A stretch of DNA of 64,000 nucleotides from Cellulophaga baltica (GCF_018861125.1 NZ_JAHKQN010000020.1:251831-315830), one strand, 5' to 3'. Shown: positions 18,586 to 28,046, counted from the first letter of the stretch. Translations and numbers: made by a program. The notes: generated by a model not told the origin, from the letters alone.

Positions 18586-19341
18586 TTGGAGAGCACAAAC
18601 AACAACAATACTCAAATTTACGGAATCAGAGCAATTATTGAAGCAATAAGTGTAGACAAGCCAATAGATAAAGTTTTTATTCAAAAAGGGTTAAAGGGTG
18701 ATTTATTCAAAGAGCTTGAAACTCTTATTCGTAAAGAAGGTATTAATTCTTCATATGTGCCAATTGAAAAGTTAAACAGACTTACAAGAGGCAACCATCA
18801 AGGTGTTATTGCAAACATCTCCCCTATTCATTTTCACACCTTGGAAAATTTAGTTGAGAATGTGACTGACACAAAAGAAACCCCATTATTTTTACTATTA
18901 GATCAACTATCTGATGTTCGTAATTTTGGGGCAATTATCAGAACTGCAGAATGTACTGGTGTAGACGGTATTATTATCCAAAAAAAAGGTGCCGCACCGG
19001 TTACTGCTGATACTATAAAAACTTCTGCTGGCGCTGCTTTTAAAGTGCCCATTGCTAAAGTAGACCACATAAAAGATGCTGTGTATTATTTACAAGCATC
19101 AGGAGTAAAAATTATTGCAGCTACAGAAAAAACGGAAAACTCAGTTTACGATGTATCTTTCAAAGAAGCTACTGCAATAATAATGGGTTCTGAAGATGTT
19201 GGTATTTCCCCTTCAATATTAAAAGCTGTTGACTATAAAGCTAAACTTCCTTTGCTAGGTGAAATAGGCTCATTAAATGTATCTGTCGCATGTGGCGTAT
19301 TTTTATATGAAGCAGTTAGACAAAGAGGGTTAAAAGAATAA
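18586..19341 (+). CDS. rlmB: 23S rRNA (guanosine-2'-O-)-methyltransferase, RlmB/TrmH type
   Basis: The 251-residue SPOUT methyltransferase has an N-terminal substrate-binding domain (IYGIRAIIEAI, GNHQGVIANI) and the knotted C-terminal domain. Its motif 1 is LSDVRNFGAIIRTAECTGVD, motif 2 IIMGSEDVGIS and motif 3 LPLLGEIGSLNVSVACGVFLYE. It methylates the ribose of a 23S guanosine. There is no ATG in frame between an upstream TAG at 18562 and the conserved N-terminus, so a TTG at 18586 is the best start; ATT or ATA a few codons upstream are the only alternatives. Confidence 0.9.
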   Translation: MESTNNNNTQIYGIRAIIEAISVDKPIDKVFIQKGLKGDLFKELETLIRKEGINSSYVPIEKLNRLTRGNHQGVIANISPIHFHTLENLVENVTDTKETPLFLLLDQLSDVRNFGAIIRTAECTGVDGIIIQKKGAAPVTADTIKTSAGAAFKVPIAKVDHIKDAVYYLQASGVKIIAATEKTENSVYDVSFKEATAIIMGSEDVGISPSILKAVDYKAKLPLLGEIGSLNVSVACGVFLYEAVRQRGLKE

Positions 19342-19345
19342 TAAT

Positions 19346-20083
19346 TTATTCTTTTTCTTTATTCTCTACGTAATGATAGGTGTATTTTATCTCTGAATTT
19401 TCATCAATTACAGGGTCAGCTTCTTTTTCTATAAAATTTCCGTTTTCATCAAAATGTTGTAAAAACTCATCATTTTCTTCATTATAATCATCTCTTTCCC
19501 ATTCATATTTTTTTTGATGTGAAAGTTTTACTTTATAAAGCAATGCGAAAATTACTCCTGTTAAGAAGCCTCCTAAATGTCCTTCCCATGATATTCCTTT
19601 TTTTATAGGGAATATATACCAAAGCATGCTTCCGTATATAAAAACAACAATTAAAGATAATGCTACAAGTCTATAGTGTTTTGTGAAAATGCCTTTAAAA
19701 AAAATAAAACTAGCTAAAACATAAATAAGTCCGCTAGCTCCTATATGGTAAGATTCTCTTCCTATAGCCCAAGTTATTACTCCTGACAAAAGAACTCCAT
19801 AAACTAAAACCTTAAAAGCAATTTCTCTATAAAAGTATATTAATGAAGAAGTTAAAACTGCTAATGGAATTGTATTATTATATAAATGCTCAGCTGAACC
19901 ATGAATAAATGGACTAAATAATACACCTCGTAAACCTATCAATGTCCTTGGATAAATTCCGTATTTATTGAAATTGACACCGAAACGAATTTCAACTAAA
20001 AAAACTGTCCAAATAATTAACACCAAAACAATTGGAACAATTATTACTTTATTTGAAAAACGGAATTGAGTACTATCAGTCAT
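19346..20083 (-). CDS. Rhomboid-family intramembrane serine protease
   Basis: The 245-residue protein has six hydrophobic segments. The catalytic dyad is visible: S117 in HIGASGLIY and H169 in WEGHLGGFLTG. The oxyanion/loop motif HGSAEHLYNN (H61, H66, N70) is also present, so the enzyme should be active. Rhomboids cleave membrane proteins within the bilayer. About 60 charged, acidic residues follow the last membrane helix as a cytoplasmic tail. It ends 4 nt from the convergent rlmB stop. Confidence 0.92.
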   Translation of the reverse strand: MTDSTQFRFSNKVIIVPIVLVLIIWTVFLVEIRFGVNFNKYGIYPRTLIGLRGVLFSPFIHGSAEHLYNNTIPLAVLTSSLIYFYREIAFKVLVYGVLLSGVITWAIGRESYHIGASGLIYVLASFIFFKGIFTKHYRLVALSLIVVFIYGSMLWYIFPIKKGISWEGHLGGFLTGVIFALLYKVKLSHQKKYEWERDDYNEENDEFLQHFDENGNFIEKEADPVIDENSEIKYTYHYVENKEKE

Positions 20084-20160
20084 TCTTCTAATTTAAAAAA
20101 AGAAAATCAAAAACGCTACCAAATTTAGTTAGCATGATAAATTGTCATTTGTAGAATTTG

Positions 20161-20168
20161 TACTTTTG
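20161..20168 (+). promoter_or_regulatory. -7 box of rarA, implying a leaderless or near-leaderless mRNA
   Basis: TACTTTTG matches the TAnnTTTG consensus exactly and ends only 4 nt before the rarA ATG at 20173. In Bacteroidota the start point lies a few bases after this box, so the transcript would begin at or next to the ATG. A TTG at 20142-20144 is the nearest -33 candidate, though its 16-bp spacing is short. Confidence 0.5.
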
Positions 20169-20172
20169 CCAG

Positions 20173-21450
20173 ATGAATGAACCACTTGCAGAAAGAGTAC
20201 GCCCTAAAAATCTAGATGATTACATTAGTCAATTACATTTGGTTGGTGATAATGGTTCGTTAACTAATCAGATTGAAAAAGGAATTATTCCATCTTTAAT
20301 TTTATGGGGACCTCCCGGTACAGGAAAAACCACTTTAGCAAATATTATTGCACAAGAAAGTGGTAGACCTTTTTACTCACTAAGTGCTATTAATAGTGGT
20401 GTAAAAGATATTAGAGAGGTTATTGACAAAGCTAAACAGAGTGGCGGTTTGTTTACTTCAAAAAACCCTATTCTTTTTATAGATGAAATTCACAGATTTA
20501 GTAAATCGCAGCAAGATTCTCTTCTAGGTGCTGTAGAAAAAGGTTGGGTTACTTTAGTTGGTGCAACTACTGAAAACCCTAGCTTTGAAGTTATTCCCGC
20601 ATTACTTTCAAGGTGCCAAGTTTATATATTAAATGAATTTGAAAAAGACGATTTAGTAGCTTTAATAAAACGAGCTATGGAGATTGATTCATACCTCAAG
20701 ACAAAAGATATTGAACTTAAAGAAACAAAGGCTTTATTACGCTTATCTGGTGGTGATGGTAGAAAATTGTTAAATATATTTGAACTAGTAATAAACTCTG
20801 AATCCAGTGATAAAATTATCATTACAGATGAACTAGTACTTCAGAAATTACAAAAAAACACTGTTCGCTATGATAAAACTGGTGAACAGCATTATGATAT
20901 AATCTCTGCATTTATAAAATCAATTCGTGGTAGCGATCCTAATGGTGCCATTTATTGGTTAGCAAGAATGATAGAAGGTGGCGAAGATGTGAAATTTATA
21001 GCAAGAAGAATGCTAATAGCAGCTTCTGAAGATATTGGATTAGCAAATCCTACTGCTTTAGTTATGGCTAATACTACTTTTCAAGCCGTGACAACAATTG
21101 GTTACCCTGAAGCTAGAATCATACTAAGCCAATGTGCAATTTATTTAGCCACATCACCAAAAAGTAATGGGAGTTATATGGCTATAAACAGGGCATTAAA
21201 AACTGTTTCAGAAACTGGAGATTTATCAGTGCCTTTATCTTTACGAAATGCACCTACTAAGCTCATGAAAGACTTAGGTTACGGCTCGCAATATAAATAT
21301 GCACATGATTACCAAAACAACTTTGTAGAAGCTGAGTTTTTACCTGATGAATTATCAGGAACATCGTTTTATATTCCGAACCAGAACCAAAGAGAAAATG
21401 CCATCAAGGAGTTTTTAAAAAACAGATGGAAAGATAAATATGACGTTTAA
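20173..21450 (+). CDS. rarA: Replication-associated recombination protein A (RarA/MgsA AAA+ ATPase)
   Basis: The preferred ATG at 20173 gives [20 protein letters not shown], the conserved RarA start; an in-frame TTG at 20158 would add five residues inside the promoter box. The 425-residue protein has Walker [10 protein letters not shown], Walker [16 protein letters not shown] and the [11 protein letters not shown] sensor, then the MgsA C-terminal domains ([29 protein letters not shown]). RarA acts at stalled replication forks. Its tail overlaps the convergent gene at 21447 by 4 bp. Confidence 0.95.
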   Translation: MNEPLAERVRPKNLDDYISQLHLVGDNGSLTNQIEKGIIPSLILWGPPGTGKTTLANIIAQESGRPFYSLSAINSGVKDIREVIDKAKQSGGLFTSKNPILFIDEIHRFSKSQQDSLLGAVEKGWVTLVGATTENPSFEVIPALLSRCQVYILNEFEKDDLVALIKRAMEIDSYLKTKDIELKETKALLRLSGGDGRKLLNIFELVINSESSDKIIITDELVLQKLQKNTVRYDKTGEQHYDIISAFIKSIRGSDPNGAIYWLARMIEGGEDVKFIARRMLIAASEDIGLANPTALVMANTTFQAVTTIGYPEARIILSQCAIYLATSPKSNGSYMAINRALKTVSETGDLSVPLSLRNAPTKLMKDLGYGSQYKYAHDYQNNFVEAEFLPDELSGTSFYIPNQNQRENAIKEFLKNRWKDKYDV

Positions 21451-22277
21451 AACTTAATATTTAAACTTTTAACTTTTAACTCATCAGCATCATAAAATTC
21501 AAAAAACCATTTTCCGTTTTTAATATATACTAATCCTGAATGGCCTTCAACTTCTTTTCCTAAATAGATATTAGGTTGGGAAGTCTTCTGAATTTTCATT
21601 GTTATTTTAGGAGTCTTATCAACCAATTGATATCCATTAGCGATTTCTTGCGCATAGTAAATATCATTTTGAGTAACAGGCTTAGCTACATTTACACTTT
21701 GAACATCATTTGCAAATGAAACTGTAGTAGTTTCTTCGGCCTTTCTCTGAGCCATTCTTTCTTTTAGAACACGAACTTCTTCTTCGTCTTTTTCAAAAGC
21801 AGCTTCTTTTTTAGTATCTAAAGACAAAGGCATTGGTTTAGATGTTTTTGGAGCGTTATATTTATAAGCATACCCTTTAAAAGAAATAGCTGCTTTTTTT
21901 ATAGCTTCATTATAAGCCTCTCTGTATTCTTTTATTTTACTAAACCCTTCTATTGACGTAAAAACTTCTTTAGAGTTACAATCTTTTAAAACGATTGAAA
22001 CTTTAGTTGAAAACATGTTAGAAACATCATTTAAAGTCGCATTTAACCCCATACACCTGTTATTAGATAATTCTGGTGGTAAAGCGTCATCATACACAAC
22101 ATTAAACCCATTCTCTACAAGAAGAAATTTAACTAGTGTACTAGTTTGATATTGGTTTTGGGTTTTAAAAGCATCAAATTGCTTAGGCACAATAATATAT
22201 TTATAATTATTTAATTCATTTTGAGCATAAGTTGAAGCACAAAATACTAGGAACAATAATGGTACTAATTTTTTCAT
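21447..22277 (-). CDS. Secreted protein of unknown function
   Basis: The 276-residue protein has a signal peptide ending STYAQ. A domain of about 120 residues begins NNYKYIIVPKQFDAFKTQNQYQ and recalls a conserved Bacteroidota periplasmic family. A charged linker (KKEAAFEKDEEEVRVLKERM) and a C-terminal beta-rich part follow. The gene is the last of a three-gene minus-strand set with an outer-membrane beta-barrel and a lipoprotein upstream (12-nt gap and 4-bp overlap), suggesting a shared envelope role. The function is unknown. Confidence 0.8.
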   Translation of the reverse strand: MKKLVPLLFLVFCASTYAQNELNNYKYIIVPKQFDAFKTQNQYQTSTLVKFLLVENGFNVVYDDALPPELSNNRCMGLNATLNDVSNMFSTKVSIVLKDCNSKEVFTSIEGFSKIKEYREAYNEAIKKAAISFKGYAYKYNAPKTSKPMPLSLDTKKEAAFEKDEEEVRVLKERMAQRKAEETTTVSFANDVQSVNVAKPVTQNDIYYAQEIANGYQLVDKTPKITMKIQKTSQPNIYLGKEVEGHSGLVYIKNGKWFFEFYDADELKVKSLNIKF

Positions 22278-22289
22278 TCTAAACTAAAA

Positions 22290-23723
22290 TTATTTTTTAC
22301 CCCAAGATATAATATTTAATCCGAATAACACAGAAGCATAATTTGTATTTGCAAGATTACTATAACCAAATAAATTATCGGCCATCAAATACATATTTAC
22401 AGGCCCTGCTTGTAAACTACCCCCTAAACCAACATTAGCAAACGAGTATTTATCTACCGTATATGTAGCTTTTAAAGACATTATATTACCAAACCTATGT
22501 TGATAAAAACCAGTCAATGCTGCTTGTGGTCCACGTGGTCTATTAATTACATATAACTGACCACCAACACTATTTTTATAAATATTATCTACATAGCCAC
22601 CCCCTGGTTTTGTCGTACAATTACAATCTTGTCTTGGTTCAATTTCATCACCAAAATCATGACCTATTGAGGCATATAATTTTGTAGGTCTGAATGTAAC
22701 ATACCTTTCTTCCGTTTCTTCGTATGGTACTAAACTTTCTAAATCATCAACTAATTCCCTCCACTCGTCGCTTCCTGAACCTAAATCATCAGGCAAAATA
22801 ACGTTAATACCTTCTGAAGTTGCTTTACCTTTTAACGAATATGTTCTTAAATCATTGGTATGAGAAATAAAACCGATATCAAGTATACTACCTGTTATGT
22901 AAGTTTGTCTATCTAATTTATACGTAAAACCCAAATCAAAACCTAAGCCCAAATCACCACCAAATAAAGCTCGTTTCGTTATTATATCTGCAATACTCTC
23001 ATCATTATCAATAGCATCTTTCAATTCAAATATACCAGATGTATTAATTTTTAAATCCGCAACTAATGTTGCTTGTAATAAATTCTCATCTCCTTCGGTA
23101 GTTACAAAATACCCACTATTATCGGTTGAAGAAAAATTCAATATACTTGAATATACTTTGGCCCTAAAACCCAAGTCTAATTGTCTTGAAACCTTTTTGT
23201 TTATTCCGAAATGATAAACATTTACAACTTCTCCTCTAGTTTTTAAATCACTTAAATCAAAACGCTTATCTATATTATTTGTATTTCCTTCAAAAGCTAA
23301 TAATGCATAATCTTCGAAGTAATATCCAATGGCATCACCTTCATTGTAAATACCAAAAGAATAAAAATTATTCGGGTTTTTTCTACCTCTGAAACCTACA
23401 TTCAAAATTTCTATTTGATACGTACCACTCAATTCATCTTTTGAGTCCATACCGTAAACAACTTTGTCTAAAAATTTTGTATTAAAATCTACACCATCAA
23501 CGGCAAAAAGATCATTTGAAGTTATGCCAGTTACTCCTGCTTGAAAAGATACCCCTGATAAAACTGGAACACCTGCATACCATTTAAAACTAGTAGAAGT
23601 ACCTGGATTTAAAAGTAAAGATTGTGGAACTTCGTTAAAGTTATACAACAACTCTTTGTTCTGGCTTATTCCAGACAAACATGCTATAAAAAAAACTACA
23701 ATACTTAGATATATACTTTTCAT
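22290..23723 (-). CDS. DUF5723-type outer-membrane beta-barrel protein
   Basis: The 477-residue protein has a signal peptide and then QSLLLNPGTSTSFKWYAGVPVLSG, the start typical of the DUF5723 family, followed by alternating beta strands and a final KATYTVDKYSFANVGLGGSLQAG region. The fold is expected to be a PorV/FadL-like barrel in the outer membrane. The start overlaps the stop of the upstream lipoprotein by 4 bp. The ligand or partner is unknown. Confidence 0.8.
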   Translation of the reverse strand: MKSIYLSIVVFFIACLSGISQNKELLYNFNEVPQSLLLNPGTSTSFKWYAGVPVLSGVSFQAGVTGITSNDLFAVDGVDFNTKFLDKVVYGMDSKDELSGTYQIEILNVGFRGRKNPNNFYSFGIYNEGDAIGYYFEDYALLAFEGNTNNIDKRFDLSDLKTRGEVVNVYHFGINKKVSRQLDLGFRAKVYSSILNFSSTDNSGYFVTTEGDENLLQATLVADLKINTSGIFELKDAIDNDESIADIITKRALFGGDLGLGFDLGFTYKLDRQTYITGSILDIGFISHTNDLRTYSLKGKATSEGINVILPDDLGSGSDEWRELVDDLESLVPYEETEERYVTFRPTKLYASIGHDFGDEIEPRQDCNCTTKPGGGYVDNIYKNSVGGQLYVINRPRGPQAALTGFYQHRFGNIMSLKATYTVDKYSFANVGLGGSLQAGPVNMYLMADNLFGYSNLANTNYASVLFGLNIISWGKK

Positions 23724-24250
23724 TCTAAAACTTCTATTATAAAACTTCCGCTTGATTGAAATGTAAATTTGGGGTCATCCAAAGATGATACGCTAGTTGT
23801 ACCACTATTATTTTGCACACTTAGAGCTATACTTGAAATGTTTTTTAAAATTTCAAGATTAGAATCATCATAAACTATAGAATCTAATACTATTTGCTCA
23901 GGTGGAGCTTCGTCTATTGTCATAAACTTGGTATCAATAACAGCACCGCCATCGTTTAGAAAGTCAACAGTAACATCTAACTGTTTGCTAGTTGTATTAT
24001 TTAATTGAAAATTTATAACACCTGAAAGTACTCTATCTGAAAAATTTTCGTTTTGAAAGCCATCAAAATTAACTTCTTGGGTTGCAAAAACACCTGCATT
24101 AAGTACATCTTCTGAGGCTTCTACCGATAAAATAGGTCCTGATAAATCTGTTGTAACTTCTAAATCTTTTGCTTGACTAAAGTCCTGCTCATCAGAACAT
24201 GAAGCCAATACCAAAATGAATATTGGTATGAGTTTTTTTAATAATTTCAT
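23720..24250 (-). CDS. Lipoprotein of unknown function
   Basis: I prefer the ATG at 24250, giving MKLLKKLIPIFILVLASCSDEQ with a clear lipobox (LASC); another in-frame ATG lies at 24262. The 176-residue product looks like one or two immunoglobulin-like beta domains (ISVEASEDVL-like start, INFQLNNTTSKQLDVTVDFL). Its stop overlaps the start of the DUF5723 barrel, so it is probably a surface or periplasmic partner of that barrel. Confidence 0.75.
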   Translation of the reverse strand: MKLLKKLIPIFILVLASCSDEQDFSQAKDLEVTTDLSGPILSVEASEDVLNAGVFATQEVNFDGFQNENFSDRVLSGVINFQLNNTTSKQLDVTVDFLNDGGAVIDTKFMTIDEAPPEQIVLDSIVYDDSNLEILKNISSIALSVQNNSGTTSVSSLDDPKFTFQSSGSFIIEVLE

Positions 24251-24284
24251 CTGAAGTACCATATAATGTTCAATTAATATAACT

Positions 24285-24974
24285 TTATAAATACGTTTTT
24301 ATTTCACTTAATTCTGTTATCATATCACAAAATTCATGCCTATCTTCATTATGCGCATTAAAATGAAGTGTATGAAAACCACATGCTTGCGCTCCTAAAA
24401 TGTCTGCCTCAATACTATCGCCAATCATTAAAGAATGTTCTGGTAATACATTAGCTTTTTCTAAAGCCAATTTAAAGATTATAGGATTTGGCTTTTTTAC
24501 ACCTGCCATTTCAGAATCTATTATATGAGTAAAGTATCTGTCGATTTTTGAATTCTTAATTTTTCTATTTTGAACTTCATTAAAACCATTAGTAATAACG
24601 TGTAATTTATATTTAGGTTTCAAATAATCTAATATTTCAATAGCATGCGGAAATAAATGATTATAACTTGATAAATTCGCTATATAGTCATCGGATAACT
24701 GGTAAATAAGTTCATCTTTGACTTCAACCCCTAAAGTATCGAACGTAGTTTTTAAACGTTGATATCTTAAATCTTCTTTACTTATGTTATTTTCTCTAAA
24801 TAATTTCCAGAACACTAAATTATTGGGCACATAGACTCTTAAAAAATCATCAAGACTAACCATAATTTTATTTTCAGAAAGAATTTTACTAAAAGTAAGT
24901 GCTGAGTTTTTTTCAAAATCCCAAAGGGTATGATCTAAGTCAAAAAAAACATCGGTCACTAATTTACTATACAT
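24285..24974 (-). CDS. HAD-family pyrimidine nucleotidase, YjjG type
   Basis: The 229-residue protein starts with DVFFDLDHTLWDFEKNS, the HAD motif I in the form typical of the YjjG/YfnB noncanonical pyrimidine nucleotidases. Motif II is VITNGF and motifs III/IV lie in GVKKPNPIIF and MIGDSIEADILGA. Such enzymes remove phosphate from modified or damaged pyrimidine nucleotides. The start overlaps the stop of the upstream DUF7033 gene by 8 bp, so the two are translated together. Confidence 0.9.
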   Translation of the reverse strand: MYSKLVTDVFFDLDHTLWDFEKNSALTFSKILSENKIMVSLDDFLRVYVPNNLVFWKLFRENNISKEDLRYQRLKTTFDTLGVEVKDELIYQLSDDYIANLSSYNHLFPHAIEILDYLKPKYKLHVITNGFNEVQNRKIKNSKIDRYFTHIIDSEMAGVKKPNPIIFKLALEKANVLPEHSLMIGDSIEADILGAQACGFHTLHFNAHNEDRHEFCDMITELSEIKTYL

Positions 24975-26262
24975 GATACTTTTTTAAGATGGTTTCGTAT
25001 AAATTTCTCCACGAAATTTTATTATCCTCACCCAATAATTCATTTGAAAAAATTGTGATAAAACTACCGTTCACATTTTTGATTGCTTCATATATGGTTT
25101 TCACCTTAGCATCGGCCTCTTCTAAGCTTTTATTTTTTAGAAAAGCATAGTCATGAATTGCAAATGGAAAAATTTTAATTGGATGTTGAACCTCTAAATT
25201 TATGTCATAAAAGTAAAACGGTGTGCAAGTACTCGCTCTAAAACCTATTTCATGGGTGTAGCCCATTGTAAAATCTTTTGTGAACTCAGTTTCAACCAAA
25301 TTTCTGTAAGTAGTTGGTATATCAATTCTATTGTATCGTAAGCGAGAATAGTGTACTGGTCTGTTAATCACATTACTTAAACTCTTTTTTTCTTTTTTAA
25401 GAATTTCTTTATTGTGTAATGAACTGTATGACGCACATAAAGCAACTGTACTATAATCGGATACAGACTTTATTAAATACTTAAAATTGTTATTGTTAAT
25501 AGACACATTTTTATCATAAGCAGAATATGATGCAAATTGAAAAAAGAACATACTTTTAATCTTGTATTTTTTATGTAAATTAATAAGCCACGTGAAATTA
25601 TTGTACGGATCTTTTTCCGTATTAAACCAAACCGATATTCGTTGTGCAACTCTTTTAAATTTAAATGAAGAAATATCTAAAAATAAGCCTGCAATACTAC
25701 GTGCTATACCTTTGTGTGCAAAACAATGCGAGGTGGTTACATCGACAATTGAAGTATATGAAAATTTGTTTTGTTTAGATACTAGGTCTGGAAAGCGCTC
25801 TTTTAATTTTTTTAATAATTTTTTTGCCCATAAATCTATTACAGGTAACTCAAGAAAATCATTCTGATACGCAATACTCTCTGCTGGAGGAAACCTACCA
25901 TGAACATCTTTTACATGAGGTAAATACTCTTCGTATCTACTCAATAAATAAAAACTAGCGGAAAAAATATCAAACGGAATTGAACTACGTTCCCCAGTTG
26001 TAAAAAAACATGGAACGCCATCCCAATCTTTTATTGTTATTTGTAAATCATTTATACCTTGTTCAAATAACAAATCATTGCTTCTAACAAAAAACTCATT
26101 CTGCAAAGGCAATTTTGTATATGTAATTTTAGCCCCAGAGTGCTTTATAAAATCTTCTACTTTTGCGGTGTATTGCACTTCAATACCCAAAATACGATTG
26201 AATATTTGTTTCATTACAAAACTAAATCGTGGTGTTATTTTATGGGTATATATTAAGAGCAT
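24967..26262 (-). CDS. DUF7033 / polysaccharide-deacetylase-like protein
   Basis: The 431-residue protein starts MLLIYTHKITPRFSFVMKQI, the DUF7033 N-terminal domain, with the conserved IPFDIFSASFYLLSRYEEY segment. The second half resembles the deacetylase barrel of this family. The usual metal-binding Asp pair (DVDNAY-like) is replaced by VDVTTSHCFAHKG, and the histidine pair is not evident, so catalysis may be lost. In relatives this gene often lies near envelope-sugar or radC-type genes. It lies 23 nt after radC. Confidence 0.75.
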   Translation of the reverse strand: MLLIYTHKITPRFSFVMKQIFNRILGIEVQYTAKVEDFIKHSGAKITYTKLPLQNEFFVRSNDLLFEQGINDLQITIKDWDGVPCFFTTGERSSIPFDIFSASFYLLSRYEEYLPHVKDVHGRFPPAESIAYQNDFLELPVIDLWAKKLLKKLKERFPDLVSKQNKFSYTSIVDVTTSHCFAHKGIARSIAGLFLDISSFKFKRVAQRISVWFNTEKDPYNNFTWLINLHKKYKIKSMFFFQFASYSAYDKNVSINNNNFKYLIKSVSDYSTVALCASYSSLHNKEILKKEKKSLSNVINRPVHYSRLRYNRIDIPTTYRNLVETEFTKDFTMGYTHEIGFRASTCTPFYFYDINLEVQHPIKIFPFAIHDYAFLKNKSLEEADAKVKTIYEAIKNVNGSFITIFSNELLGEDNKISWRNLYETILKKYHV

Positions 26263-26285
26263 ATTTATTTTTTATATTTAATTGT

Positions 26286-26984
26286 CTACAACAAATTATC
26301 GTCTGCAAAGCTAAAATAATCGTCTTTAGTAATAATTAAATGATCTAGAACTTTTATATCTAAACCAACAGCTGCATTTTTAATTTTTTGAGTAATTTGT
26401 TTATCGGCCTCACTAGCTTTTAAAGTACCCGACGGATGATTGTGTGCCAAAATTAGAGCCACTGCTCCTAACTCAAGTGCTTCTTTCATAATTAACCGAA
26501 CATCAACTAAAGTACCTGTAATACTACCTTTACTTTGTTGTGATGAATGCAATACCTTATTTGAATTATTCAAATACACTACCCAAAACTCTTCATGTGG
26601 CAACTCACCTAAAATAGGTTGTAGTAATTCAAAAACATGTTTACTACTTGATATTTTAGTAATTTTTTGAGCATTTTCTCCTCTACGCCTTCTGCCTACC
26701 TCTAATGCAGCAACAATTGTTACTGCTTTTGCTTCACCAATACCTTTAAATTGCATTAGCTTTTTTACAGTTAATGTACCGAGTTCATTTAAGTTATTAT
26801 TTACTGATGCCAAAATTCTTTTTGATAACTCAACCGCACTTTCGTTTCTACTACCTGAACCAATTAAAATAGCAATAAGTTCAGCATCGGATAAGACAGA
26901 TTTTCCTTTTTGGACTAATTTTTCACGGGGTTTATCATCATCTGACCAATTTTTTATAGAAAATGATGTTGTATTCTCTTGCAT
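26286..26984 (-). CDS. radC: RadC-family JAB-domain protein
   Basis: The 232-residue protein has an N-terminal helix-hairpin-helix (LMQFKGIGEAKAVTIVAALE) and a JAB/MPN domain with the metal motif HNHPSGTLKASEAD. It starts MQENTTSFSIKNWSDDDKPREKL, the usual RadC start. Despite the name, a DNA-repair role is not established; the domain looks like a metalloprotease or nuclease core. It is the first gene of a run with the DUF7033 and HAD genes. Confidence 0.9.
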   Translation of the reverse strand: MQENTTSFSIKNWSDDDKPREKLVQKGKSVLSDAELIAILIGSGSRNESAVELSKRILASVNNNLNELGTLTVKKLMQFKGIGEAKAVTIVAALEVGRRRRGENAQKITKISSSKHVFELLQPILGELPHEEFWVVYLNNSNKVLHSSQQSKGSITGTLVDVRLIMKEALELGAVALILAHNHPSGTLKASEADKQITQKIKNAAVGLDIKVLDHLIITKDDYFSFADDNLL

Positions 26985-27055
26985 TTGTTAAAGATAAGCA
27001 ACATTTATTTTATCTAAAATCTAGTGAAAAATATGTCCAATCTTTATTGGAAATT

Positions 27056-27090
27056 AAAAAAGCCAAACAAATAGTATTTGTTTGGCTTTT
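27056..27090 (-). terminator. Intrinsic terminator after the Ala/Lys-rich protein gene
   Basis: AAAAGCCAAACAAAT and its complement surround the loop AGT/ACT, with a T run on the minus strand. It lies 20 nt past the stop codon at 27110. The symmetrical A/T flanks would also let it work on the other strand. Confidence 0.85.
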
Positions 27091-27109
27091 AAATATTTGT
27101 TATAAAAAA

Positions 27110-27814
27110 TTACTGCTTAGATAATTTTGAAACTTTTTGAATTTTTTCAGAAGAGCTATTTACTTTCTCTTTTCCTTTATTTATTGACGCTTCTAAATTA
27201 TTTAATTTAGTTTCTGCCTTTGTAATTGCTGCTTGTTTTTTAGCTAATTCGTCACCAGAAATACTTTTGTCTGCTTTTTGCTTCTCATAGTTTGCTTTAG
27301 CTGTCGCCAGCTTTTCTCTACCATTAGTCAAAACTTTTTGACTACTTTCTAATTTTTGTGATGAAGCTGTTACTTTTTCTTGTGCAGCTTGAGATCTGTA
27401 TTGTCCAAATTCCTTTGCAGACATATCGCCTTTATCACTGTAAGATTTAACGGTTGTTTTCTTCTCTGCAACTGTATTCTTAGCATTATTCTTCATATCA
27501 TTTTTGGCAGACATGGCATCATTTTTTGCTTCCATACCTTTTGACTTAGCATCATCAATCTTGCTATTGGCTTGGCTTTTCATGTCAGCACCTTTGTCTT
27601 TAGCTTGATCTTTTGCTTCTTGAGCTTTAGCCTGTCCTTGATTTTTTAAATCTTCACCTTTAGCCTTTGCATTTTCTTTAGCTTCATTTGCTTTTCCTTT
27701 TTGAGCCTCTATCTTCTCTTTACCTTCTTGATATTTAGTTTGCGCATTAACTGTACTTAACGTAAATACAGCACACAAAATACTTAATATCGCTATGTTT
27801 TTATTTATTTTCAT
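27110..27814 (-). CDS. Secreted Ala/Lys-rich coiled-coil (LEA-like) protein
   Basis: The 234-residue protein has a signal peptide (ILCAVFTLSTVNAQ). A long low-complexity stretch rich in Lys, Ala, Glu and Asp follows, with repeats such as AKAQEAKDQAKDKGADMKS. This resembles late-embryogenesis-abundant proteins and long amphipathic helices. The C-terminal 90 residues keep a heptad pattern (KLESSQKVLTNGREKL). It lies 16 to 17 nt after a small acidic lipoprotein gene and is closed by a terminator. A stress or envelope-spacer role is possible; I do not claim a function. Confidence 0.75.
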   Translation of the reverse strand: MKINKNIAILSILCAVFTLSTVNAQTKYQEGKEKIEAQKGKANEAKENAKAKGEDLKNQGQAKAQEAKDQAKDKGADMKSQANSKIDDAKSKGMEAKNDAMSAKNDMKNNAKNTVAEKKTTVKSYSDKGDMSAKEFGQYRSQAAQEKVTASSQKLESSQKVLTNGREKLATAKANYEKQKADKSISGDELAKKQAAITKAETKLNNLEASINKGKEKVNSSSEKIQKVSKLSKQ

Positions 27815-27830
27815 AATTGCTTATATTTTA

Positions 27831-28046
27831 TTAAATACTATCTAATGCCATTAAAGCATCTTCTACCTCTTCTGTTTTCTGAGTTACTTCCTCTACGGTT
27901 TCATCTAACTCCGTCTCTACCATATTCAAGCTGTCTACTTGAGCTTCAATAGCTTGTTCTTCTTTAACTTTTTCAGCATCTGTATCTTTACAAGCTGCAA
28001 ATGCCGTTATAAAAGCGGCAACTAAAATAACTTTAATTGTTTTCAT
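27831..28046 (-). CDS. Small acidic lipoprotein
   Basis: I chose the ATG at 28046, giving MKTIKVILVAAFITAFAAC with a lipobox (FAAC); an in-frame ATG at 28073 would put nine residues before the signal. The mature part of about 53 residues is strongly acidic and helical (EEQAIEAQVDSLNMVETELDE). It is co-directional with and just upstream of the Ala/Lys-rich protein, so a basic and an acidic helical envelope protein are made together. Confidence 0.7.
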   Translation of the reverse strand: MKTIKVILVAAFITAFAACKDTDAEKVKEEQAIEAQVDSLNMVETELDETVEEVTQKTEEVEDALMALDSI

